Shown here: piece after piece, positions 57,278-64,000 of the stretch
Position numbering within the stretch: the stretch's first letter is position 1
How the letters are laid out: each line of letters begins with the position of its first letter
NCBI RefSeq assembly: GCF_900167065.1
Contig: NZ_FUYA01000005.1
Span: forward strand, 124,001 to 188,000
Direction of reading: 5' to 3'
DNA length: 64,000 bases
Source of the DNA: Desulfobaculum bizertense DSM 18034
GTDB lineage: Bacteria; Desulfobacterota; Desulfovibrionia; Desulfovibrionales; Desulfovibrionaceae
Notes under the pieces: model-generated
What the model was told of the DNA's origin: nothing
Database searches by the model: none
Seen by the model: only the letters and a program-made list of their open reading frames with translations
Translations under genes and position numbers: made by a program

Positions 57278-59458
57278 TCAGGATGGCGCCCGTGTTGTCA
57301 CACGAACGGCTTCAATCACGTGCGGAATTGCACTGATGACATCCAGCGTCTTATACAAATGCTTGGAGTCTCGAACCCCAATGATGAACACCAGTTCTGA
57401 ATTCCCATCCACATTGGAACGGAAATTCCCAGAATCAATATTCACCTCCTGAGCAGACAACTTGCTGGCAATGCGTGAAAGCATCCCCGGCTCATCCTTG
57501 CACAGAATGCGAATCTTCGCGGAATACAAGCGATCCTGCTCATTCTCCCACGAAATATTCAGCAAACGCTCTGGCTCCATGTTCGAGGTATTCGGGCAGT
57601 CCACAGTGTGAACCGTCACGCCTTTTCCTCGGCTAATGTATCCAATAATCGGATCACCAGGGACAGGATTACAGCACTTTGCAAAACGAATCAGGACATC
57701 ATCCACGCCACTGATTTTAATATTGTCTGTGCCCCGCTCCTGCTGTTCCTGTTGCTGCTGAGGCTGAGCAGAACGCTCATCCGGCAAAAGATCTGTCTCT
57801 GCCACGGTCGCCGTTGGCGCGGGCATAAGACGGTTCAAAACCTGACGCGGCGTCAGACGGGAATACCCCACCGCAGAAAACAGCTCGTCCACAGTCTTGA
57901 ACGAAAATTCTGCGGCAACGCTTTCCAGATCACCTGACTTAATGAGCTTGGCCACATTCAGGCCCATTTTTCGGCCTTCTTTCTCCAGCATCTCACGGGC
58001 AAGAGCAATGGAACGCGCCCGTTCCTCAGTCCGGATAAAATGCTTAATGCGAGTTCTGGCCTTTGCTGTTTTGACAAACTTGAGCCAGTCCCGGCTCGGA
58101 CGACGATTCGAGTCAGAAATAACCTCAACCGTATCGCCATTTCGAAGCTTTCTCGCCAGCGGAACCAGTCGGCCATTGACTCGTGCACCTGCGCAGTGAT
58201 CTCCAACTTCGGAGTGAATCAGGTACGCAAAGTCCACAGGGGTGGCCCCATCAGGAAGTTCTTTCACATCACCACGGGGTGTGAAAACGTACACTTCGTC
58301 CTTGAACAGATCGAAGCGCAATGACTTCATAAACTCCTTGGGATCAGATTCTTCCTTCTGCCAGTCCATGATTTCCCGCAACCACGAGAAGCGCTCCATG
58401 TCCTTGGACTGCGCTTTGTTCCCTTCCTTGTAGCTCCAGTGCGACGCCACACCATATTCTGCAATACGGTGCATTTCTTCCGTACGAATCTGAATCTCAA
58501 TGCGCTCACCCTCAGGACCAATGACCGTCGTATGAAGACTCTGGTACATATTCGCCTTAGGCATGGATATGTAATCCTTGAAGCGCCCGGGAACAGGCTT
58601 CCAGTCTGCATGAGCAAGGCCAAGCACCGCGTAGCAGTCCTTGATGCTCTGAACAATCACACGAAAAGCAATAATATCGTGAACCTTGTCCAGAGTCAGA
58701 CCCTGCTGCTGCATCTTGTGATAGGTGCTGTAAATATGCTTGATGCGCCCTGTCACTCGACCAGAGATGCTATTTGACGTCAGCTTTTTATAAATCAGGG
58801 CGATAACCCGATCAATGTACGCCTGCCCTTCCTGAGACCGTTCATGCAAGCCCTTGCTCAGCTGGGTGTACACATCCGGTTTCAGATACTGCAAACTCAG
58901 GTCTTCCAGTTCAACCTTAATGCGGTGCAAACCAAGACGGTTCGCTAGCGGAGCATAAATATCCAAGGTCTCGCGGGAAATGGACCGCTGCTTGTGTGGA
59001 AGCATAAACTGCATGGTCCGCATGTTATGCAGGCGGTCACAGAGCTTCACCATCAGCACGCGAATATCTTCGCTCATGGCCATCACCATTTTGCGAATAT
59101 TCTCGGCCTGTGCAGCTTCCTTGGAATCAAACGACATCTGCATCCGGCTAATCTTGGTCACACCATCAACAATGTCTGCAACCTCTTCCCCAAACAGACT
59201 GTCGATGTCCTCAATGGAAGCTTTGGTATCTTCTACTGTGTCGTGCAAAAGGCCAGCCGCAATGGTCGCCCCATCCAGTCGCATGTCTGCCAGTGTGTTG
59301 GCGACTTCCAGAGGATGCGACAGGTATGGTTCACCAGAGCGTCGCGTCTGCCCGGCATGAGCCGTTGCAGAATACACGTACGCCTTCTGAATAAGGGCCT
59401 GATCTTTTTCAGGTAAAAAGCCCTTTGTTTTTTCAAGTATTTCGTGAATTCGTATCAT
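57278..59458 (-). CDS. spoT: Bifunctional (p)ppGpp synthetase/hydrolase
   Basis: This 726-residue RelA/SpoT homologue makes and degrades (p)ppGpp in the stringent response. The HD hydrolase domain is intact (HAGQTRRSGEPYLSHPLEVA and His72-Asp73 in LLHDTVEDT). The synthetase domain has YQSLHTTVIGPEGE and RTEEMHRIAEYG. TGS (FTPRGDVKELPDGATPVDFA), a zinc-finger-like CCNPVPGDPIIGYISRGKGV segment and a C-terminal ACT domain follow. Length is standard. It begins 22 bases after a peptide-binding lipoprotein gene on the same strand. Confidence 0.95.
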   Translation of the reverse strand: MIRIHEILEKTKGFLPEKDQALIQKAYVYSATAHAGQTRRSGEPYLSHPLEVANTLADMRLDGATIAAGLLHDTVEDTKASIEDIDSLFGEEVADIVDGVTKISRMQMSFDSKEAAQAENIRKMVMAMSEDIRVLMVKLCDRLHNMRTMQFMLPHKQRSISRETLDIYAPLANRLGLHRIKVELEDLSLQYLKPDVYTQLSKGLHERSQEGQAYIDRVIALIYKKLTSNSISGRVTGRIKHIYSTYHKMQQQGLTLDKVHDIIAFRVIVQSIKDCYAVLGLAHADWKPVPGRFKDYISMPKANMYQSLHTTVIGPEGERIEIQIRTEEMHRIAEYGVASHWSYKEGNKAQSKDMERFSWLREIMDWQKEESDPKEFMKSLRFDLFKDEVYVFTPRGDVKELPDGATPVDFAYLIHSEVGDHCAGARVNGRLVPLARKLRNGDTVEVISDSNRRPSRDWLKFVKTAKARTRIKHFIRTEERARSIALAREMLEKEGRKMGLNVAKLIKSGDLESVAAEFSFKTVDELFSAVGYSRLTPRQVLNRLMPAPTATVAETDLLPDERSAQPQQQQEQQERGTDNIKISGVDDVLIRFAKCCNPVPGDPIIGYISRGKGVTVHTVDCPNTSNMEPERLLNISWENEQDRLYSAKIRILCKDEPGMLSRIASKLSAQEVNIDSGNFRSNVDGNSELVFIIGVRDSKHLYKTLDVISAIPHVIEAVRVTTRAPS

Positions 59459-59480
59459 TATGCCAGTGCTTCCTTTGAGA

Positions 59481-61184
59481 TCACGGCTCCAGAGTATGGC
59501 GCTGCATCATTTTCGGCACCCACCACCATTCCAAGTTATGAGAAATCCCCGCGGGTGCCGTCGAAACATTTTGAAAACGGGATGAAACAACAGGCAAAGC
59601 CTGTGGGACACACAGGAACAGATAGGGCTGCTCTTTATAAAGAATCTCCTGCGCCCTGTCATAAACAGCCTTGCGTTCGGCCTGATCCATCAGGTCTCGT
59701 CCCTTGGCCACAAGCTCATCAAGCTGCGGATTGCTGTAACGAATAAAATTCAGGCCACCAGCAACCGCTTTTGAAGAATGCCAAACATTATAAATATCCG
59801 GGTCCTGCGGAATGGTCCAGCCCATAACCACCGCATCAAAGTTCGCGGTATCAAGGAACTGCTTCAAAAACGCGGCCCACTCCACAGTCCGCATCTTCAC
59901 CACGATGCCCAAATCTTTAAGATTTGCCTGCACAATCGTAGCTATTTTAATTCGCTGCTCATTGCCCTGGTTCGTCAGAATCGTAAACGAGAACGGCTTG
60001 CCGTCCTTATCCAAAACTCCATCGCCGTCCGAATCGGTCCAACCAGCTTCCGCCAAAAGCGCCTTTGCCTTGGCAACATCATACGGATACGGCTTCAGCT
60101 TTGTATTATACACCCATGTTCCCGGCTTATACGGGCCAACGGTCGGCTCGGCAAAGCCCATGTAGACACCCTTGATAACCGCGTCTGTATTGACGCCATA
60201 GGCAAGGGCCTGACGAACCCGCTTGTCCTGAAACAGTTTCTTTTTAAAATTCCAGCCCACAAAATTATACCCAAAGGACAAGTATTTGAACTTTTTGAAG
60301 TTCTGTTCCCAGGACGGACCTTTGGTCTGGAAAAGATACTGCTGCGGAGACAGCCCCATATAATCAAGATTCTGGGACTCCAGTTCAAGAAACATGGCTG
60401 CGCTATCTGGAATAATCTTGAATGCTATGCCATCAAGATGTGGACGGCCAAGAAAATACTGAGGGTTGGCAGCCAAAACAAGAGACTGTCCGGCTTTCCA
60501 TTCCTTGAGGACAAAAGGACCAGCGCCAACAGGATTCCTGCTGTAGCGGGTATTCATGAGGTTTTCGCCCTGCAAAATATGCTTGGGCATAATGTCCATT
60601 GCCCACGAAACAAGCGCCTTGGCAAAGGGCTTGTCGTACACAATCTCAAAAGTATATCGGTCAATTTTCCGAAATTCTTTGACCCGCTTATAATTTTCTG
60701 AGTATGCCGTCGGTGTTTTGGGGTCAACCATCATTCGCCACGTAAATTCGACGTCATCAGCGGTCAGCTCCTGACCATCCTGCCACAGGATGCCCTGCCG
60801 CAAGACAAAGCGAAGACGTTTGCCCCCATCAAGGACCTCGTACGACTTGGCTGCATACGGCTCAAGCTCAATGTCTTTGTTGTAGCGAACAAGAGACACA
60901 TAGAGCATTGAAGTCACTTCCATTGATGCAGAATCTGAGGCCAGTGGAGAAAGGAGATTGGAAGGTTCTCCAATAAGACCACGCACAAGCATGCCCCCCT
61001 GCTCGGGAGAAGAGGGGATTTGCGCACTTGCCTGACCACCTTGTGCGTCAGACTCAGTCTGTGCACTTTGGGAACCAGAGGCTGACGATGCAGATTTATC
61101 CTGCTCCGCGCCTGAGCCACAAGCGCAAAGAAAACAGGATATTAGAACAATAAATACACGAATAGCCAAGCTGCGGGCAGCCAT
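59481..61184 (-). CDS. Peptide/nickel-type ABC substrate-binding lipoprotein (SBP_bac_5)
   Basis: This exported lipoprotein of 567 residues has a lipobox (LCAC, Cys22) followed by a Ser/Gln-rich linker to about residue 60. The SBP_bac_5 fold is seen from GLIGEPSNLLSPLASDS onwards, with GILWQDGQELTADDVEFTWR as the family signature. Relatives bind oligopeptides, dipeptides or nickel chelates. No permease or ATPase is near. It is the first gene of a transcript with spoT, 22 bases upstream of it. An AAGGAAAA ribosome-binding site precedes the ATG. Confidence 0.9.
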   Translation of the reverse strand: MAARSLAIRVFIVLISCFLCACGSGAEQDKSASSASGSQSAQTESDAQGGQASAQIPSSPEQGGMLVRGLIGEPSNLLSPLASDSASMEVTSMLYVSLVRYNKDIELEPYAAKSYEVLDGGKRLRFVLRQGILWQDGQELTADDVEFTWRMMVDPKTPTAYSENYKRVKEFRKIDRYTFEIVYDKPFAKALVSWAMDIMPKHILQGENLMNTRYSRNPVGAGPFVLKEWKAGQSLVLAANPQYFLGRPHLDGIAFKIIPDSAAMFLELESQNLDYMGLSPQQYLFQTKGPSWEQNFKKFKYLSFGYNFVGWNFKKKLFQDKRVRQALAYGVNTDAVIKGVYMGFAEPTVGPYKPGTWVYNTKLKPYPYDVAKAKALLAEAGWTDSDGDGVLDKDGKPFSFTILTNQGNEQRIKIATIVQANLKDLGIVVKMRTVEWAAFLKQFLDTANFDAVVMGWTIPQDPDIYNVWHSSKAVAGGLNFIRYSNPQLDELVAKGRDLMDQAERKAVYDRAQEILYKEQPYLFLCVPQALPVVSSRFQNVSTAPAGISHNLEWWWVPKMMQRHTLEP

Positions 61185-61246
61185 ATCATTTTCCTTGTGT
61201 GCTTTCCGAATTGATCAAAAGAGGGTAAACTTGACACTCTGCCAAC

Positions 61247-61270
61247 TCATACGTCTGTTCATGAGTATGA
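61247..61270. promoter_or_regulatory. Dyad-symmetric site in the divergent SBP/SNF2 gap
   Basis: TCATAC (61247-61252) and GTATGA (61265-61270) form a 12-spaced dyad. An overlapping ACTCAT/ATGAGT dyad is also present. It lies about 30 bases upstream of the -35 box of the helicase promoter, so it could be an operator. Confidence 0.4.
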
Positions 61271-61298
61271 AGCAGAGTCAGCAAAATGCCAAGGCCCC

Positions 61299-61326
61299 TT
61301 GAAAAACATACGCAGATGTATATAAT
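61299..61326 (+). promoter_or_regulatory. Sigma-70 promoter of the SNF2 helicase gene
   Basis: TTGAAA (61299-61304) and TATAAT (61321-61326) are 16 bases apart. The TATAAT box is perfect. It lies 92 bases upstream of the start codon. Confidence 0.65.
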
Positions 61327-61417
61327 CGCGCAGGCTTCAAAGGCTCTTCCAAGGTCCGCATACCCGCCGAAGGGTGCCGAAGCTCAATCCAGCGAGAAGT
61401 GAGAGGCTAACAAGATT

Positions 61418-64000
61418 ATGGACAATGCTGATGAGAAGATTGTAGAAAATCTTCTTCAGGAATTCATCAACTTTACCGTACCCGACTACATTCTGGACGG
61501 CGCTCGACAGATTGTGAGCAACAATGGCGTCCAGAAACTTTCCCTTAACAAACGGGAAGGATACTGGGACGTAGAAGGACAGATAGAAGGAGAAGACTTT
61601 CAGGCCTATAGTTCTGAGCTTGGTCTTAACCTCTCTGAGGGAACTGTTAATTTCTACTGTAACTGCCCGGATTCCTTTTCTGGCGTGTGCAAGCACGTCG
61701 GAGCAACCGCACTCAAACTTTACCAGACTTTTGAAGTCAAAGAAGAAGGCACCGCCCCGCAGCAAAGCTCGGACTGGCGGCAGTGCTTCCGCTCGTACTT
61801 TGCTACCGAGCCGGAGCCAGAAGCTGGTAAACATTACCTCATTTTTCGATTTTTCCCAGAACCGGGCCGACTTCAGGTCGCATTCTACCGGGCACGCCAA
61901 AACAAATCTGGCCTGTCCACCGTGCAAAATGAAGTGACCCTTGAGCAGATCATCAACAATGACGACTGGTGCGAGGTTTCTCCTCGTCTGCCTCAGGTTG
62001 CCGAGCAAATCAGCCGCTACCTTGATTACGCAGGACACCGCGTTGACATTCCCGAAGGTCTGATCTCCTGGTTTTTCTGGGCTATTCAAGATGAATATTA
62101 CATCTTCCGGGAAGACTCCGAGCAGATTATTCGCATTGAGCCACGCACAATGCGCCTCAAGCTCTCCCCCGTTATCAGCGAAGACGGCGTCGCCTTCGAC
62201 GTCCTGCTTGACCACGAAGGGAAAATTCCCTTTTCCATCCGTGACGAGCAGGTCTACTTCTATGGGCAGCTTCCTATCTGGGCATATTACAAACAGACTT
62301 TTTACCCGGTTCAGACAGGCTTGTCTCCTGAGCTGATTCGGGACATGACCCAGTCCAGCCCTGTCATTCAAAACAATGACATTTCCGAATTTCTTGATCG
62401 AGTCTGGACCAAACTTCCGTCGTCGGACGTACACGGACAGGACGAATTCATCGAAAAAATGAGTCCGTTCTTCATCCCGGCAGAATACGCACCAAAGCTC
62501 TTCCTTGATGAGGAAGGAAGTCTGCTGACCCTGCGCATTCACAACGCCTACGAGACAGAACACGGCGAAGCAGCGCTTCCCGGACCAGATCCGGACCTCC
62601 AGACAGGCAGCTACTCTTATGAGGGCAAGTCTTACCTCATCCTGCGCCAGCAGCAAAAAGAAGCGGAACTGACTGCGACGCTTCTGGAGATGGGGTTCCA
62701 GCCCAGAGACACGGATACATGGTTCCTCGAACCAGAAGAAGCCATTAGTTTCCTGCTCGACAACTACCCTGCCCTTGTCGAAAAGTACCGCGTCTACGGT
62801 GAAAAGAATCTCACCCGCTACAAGGTCCGCCTGAGCACCCCGAACATCGTGGCCGAGGTCAAAAGTGATGAACAGGAAGAGGAAAACAATTCCTGGTTCA
62901 CCCTTGATCTTAACGTCGAATACGACGGCCACCGGGTGCCGATCGACATCATTTGGGAAGCATGGACCAGCGGAAAGCGCTACGTTCAGCTCAAGGACGG
63001 CTCCTACACAAGCCTGCCTGAAAAGTGGCTCGAAAAGCTTGGACACAAGCTCAAGACTATGGGCTTCGATCCTGAAAAGCCGCCGCAAAAAGAGTTCAAG
63101 CAGTACGAAGCTCCTGTGCTGGACAAAATTCTGGAAGATCTTCCCGATGCTGTCACCGACGGTTTCTGGGATAACCTGAAAGAAAAAATCCATAGCTTTG
63201 AGCAGATCACTCCGGTGAACCAGCCTGAGACGCTGAATGCAACGCTTCGCCCGTATCAGGTTCAGGGTGTATCCTTCCTGAACTTCCTGAACGAATACGG
63301 CTTTGGTGGCATTCTGGCTGACGAAATGGGTCTTGGTAAAACCATTCAGACCCTGTCATTCCTGCTGCATCTTACTGAAAATGGAGCCACCAAGCCCAGC
63401 CTTATCGTTGTGCCGACCTCTGTTTTGCCCAACTGGGAGCGAGAAGCAGAAAAATTTGTTCCCCAGCTCAAGCGTCTGACGATTTATGGTGCTCGCCGCG
63501 ACCACCTGTTCAAAAAAATTCCCAAGGCACAGCTCGTTTTCACGACCTATGCACTTCTTCGCCGAGACCTTGAGGAACTGAAAAATTACGAGTTCACCTC
63601 GCTTATTCTTGACGAAGCACAGAACATCAAGAACCCGAACACCATCACCTCCAGAGCGGTCCGCATGATTGATTCTGATCTGCGCATCTGCCTCTCTGGT
63701 ACGCCCATCGAGAACAACCTCTTTGAGCTGTGGAGTCTCTTCGAGTTCCTGATGCCCGGTTTCCTCGGTTCCCAGCATTCGTTCCAGCGTGGCATCATCA
63801 AACCCATCAAGGATGGCGATGAAGAAACACTGGACTACCTGCGGACCCGCGTAAAGCCGTTCATTCTGCGCCGTACCAAGAGCGCGGTGGCAAAGGACCT
63901 TCCGCCGAAGATCGAAAGCGTGCAGTACTGCGCGCTGGCCGAAGAGCAGATGGAGCTGTACTCCATGCTCGCCAAAAAGCTTCGCGATCAGGTTCTGGCA
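61418..64000 (+). CDS. SWIM-domain SNF2-family helicase, 3' truncated by window
   Basis: This open frame covers 861 codons and runs off the window end. Near residues 79-93 it has a SWIM zinc-binding motif (FYCNCPDSFSGVCKHVG). After a long middle region comes the SNF2 ATPase: RPYQVQGVSFLNFL, the P-loop DEMGLGKTIQT near residue 633, LILDEAQNIKN near 730 and CLSGTPIENN. The start is ATG 61418 with a GAGAGG site somewhat distant. Bacterial SWIM-SNF2 proteins probably remodel nucleoprotein, and the target is unknown. The helicase C-terminal domain lies beyond the window. Confidence 0.92.
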   Translation, partial: MDNADEKIVENLLQEFINFTVPDYILDGARQIVSNNGVQKLSLNKREGYWDVEGQIEGEDFQAYSSELGLNLSEGTVNFYCNCPDSFSGVCKHVGATALKLYQTFEVKEEGTAPQQSSDWRQCFRSYFATEPEPEAGKHYLIFRFFPEPGRLQVAFYRARQNKSGLSTVQNEVTLEQIINNDDWCEVSPRLPQVAEQISRYLDYAGHRVDIPEGLISWFFWAIQDEYYIFREDSEQIIRIEPRTMRLKLSPVISEDGVAFDVLLDHEGKIPFSIRDEQVYFYGQLPIWAYYKQTFYPVQTGLSPELIRDMTQSSPVIQNNDISEFLDRVWTKLPSSDVHGQDEFIEKMSPFFIPAEYAPKLFLDEEGSLLTLRIHNAYETEHGEAALPGPDPDLQTGSYSYEGKSYLILRQQQKEAELTATLLEMGFQPRDTDTWFLEPEEAISFLLDNYPALVEKYRVYGEKNLTRYKVRLSTPNIVAEVKSDEQEEENNSWFTLDLNVEYDGHRVPIDIIWEAWTSGKRYVQLKDGSYTSLPEKWLEKLGHKLKTMGFDPEKPPQKEFKQYEAPVLDKILEDLPDAVTDGFWDNLKEKIHSFEQITPVNQPETLNATLRPYQVQGVSFLNFLNEYGFGGILADEMGLGKTIQTLSFLLHLTENGATKPSLIVVPTSVLPNWEREAEKFVPQLKRLTIYGARRDHLFKKIPKAQLVFTTYALLRRDLEELKNYEFTSLILDEAQNIKNPNTITSRAVRMIDSDLRICLSGTPIENNLFELWSLFEFLMPGFLGSQHSFQRGIIKPIKDGDEETLDYLRTRVKPFILRRTKSAVAKDLPPKIESVQYCALAEEQMELYSMLAKKLRDQVLA

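Noticed and set aside
61337-63193. A long minus-strand open frame opposite the SNF2 helicase
   Set aside because: The plus strand encodes clear SWIM and SNF2 motifs, and the antisense frame has no recognised domain.
1-64000. tRNA, rRNA, CRISPR arrays, insertion sequences and prophage
   Set aside because: I looked in all gaps for tRNA T-loops, direct repeats with spacers and transposase motifs, and found none that I could support.

Overview
The window looks like chromosomal DNA of a motile, Gram-negative, anaerobic bacterium of the Desulfovibrio type (Desulfobacterota). The clues are a lipopolysaccharide Kdo pathway, a single-polar-type FlhF/FlhG flagellar module, CheV, [NiFe]-hydrogenase maturation genes, a cytoplasmic CbiK cobaltochelatase, DUF6765 and an Mrp/Mbh-type antiporter. 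This assignment is inferred from gene content and protein style, not from a marker gene. No rRNA, tRNA, CRISPR array, insertion sequence or prophage was seen. Genes are densely packed, and many are separated by clear rho-independent terminators.

Layout. 1-6054: end of a flagellar operon (flhA C-terminus, flhF, flhG, fliA, cheY, fliL and three poorly known genes) closed by a terminator. 6079-10690: dus, ispH, cheV, nadE. 10707-12809 (minus): hypD-hypE. 13040-18661: HD-domain protein, ddl, waaA, kdsB, carA and a TPR protein, which are mostly cell-envelope genes. 18689-25012 (minus): pdxA-galE, then a NUDIX-glgA-CBM48 glycogen group, a 575-base non-coding stretch rich in inverted repeats, and trmH-sua5. 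25624-28690: a divergent SLC13/DASS permease and a beta-helix protein. 29110-37347: a large Mrp/Mbh-type cation/proton antiporter operon with three antiporter-like subunits and a terminal cyclic-nucleotide-binding-fold protein. 37457-40481: metal uptake (NikL/CbiL-like protein, CbiQ, CbiO) followed by cobaltochelatase CbiK. 40504-43071 (minus): alpha-glucan phosphorylase. 43298-46009: dut, argD, prmA. 46120-50601: a MagIII-like glycosylase, EnvC-like protein, CtpA protease and a divergent polysaccharide deacetylase. 50619-54697: a TrpX-type ABC importer, ndk, proC. 54836-56912: a HAD phosphatase and a DUF6765 protein. 57278-61184 (minus): a peptide-binding lipoprotein followed by spoT. 61418-64000: the first 861 codons of a SWIM-SNF2 helicase that runs off the window.

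How the genes work together. The flagellar genes set number, placement and late-gene transcription (FlhF, FlhG, FliA) and signalling (CheY, CheV). The envelope genes supply D-Ala-D-Ala and the Kdo core, and the EnvC/CtpA/deacetylase trio fits septal peptidoglycan control. Glycogen genes occur in two places. HypD/HypE and the nickel or cobalt uptake and chelation genes fit a metalloenzyme-dependent anaerobic lifestyle. The antiporter operon would couple sodium and proton gradients.

The features most worth following up are the three-subunit antiporter operon, in which the last subunit has lost the TM7 lysine; the DASS permease with both SNT motifs replaced; the CbiL-Q-O set without its substrate-binding S component; the MagIII-like glycosylase with an incomplete cluster motif; and several inverted-repeat elements in leaders and gaps.
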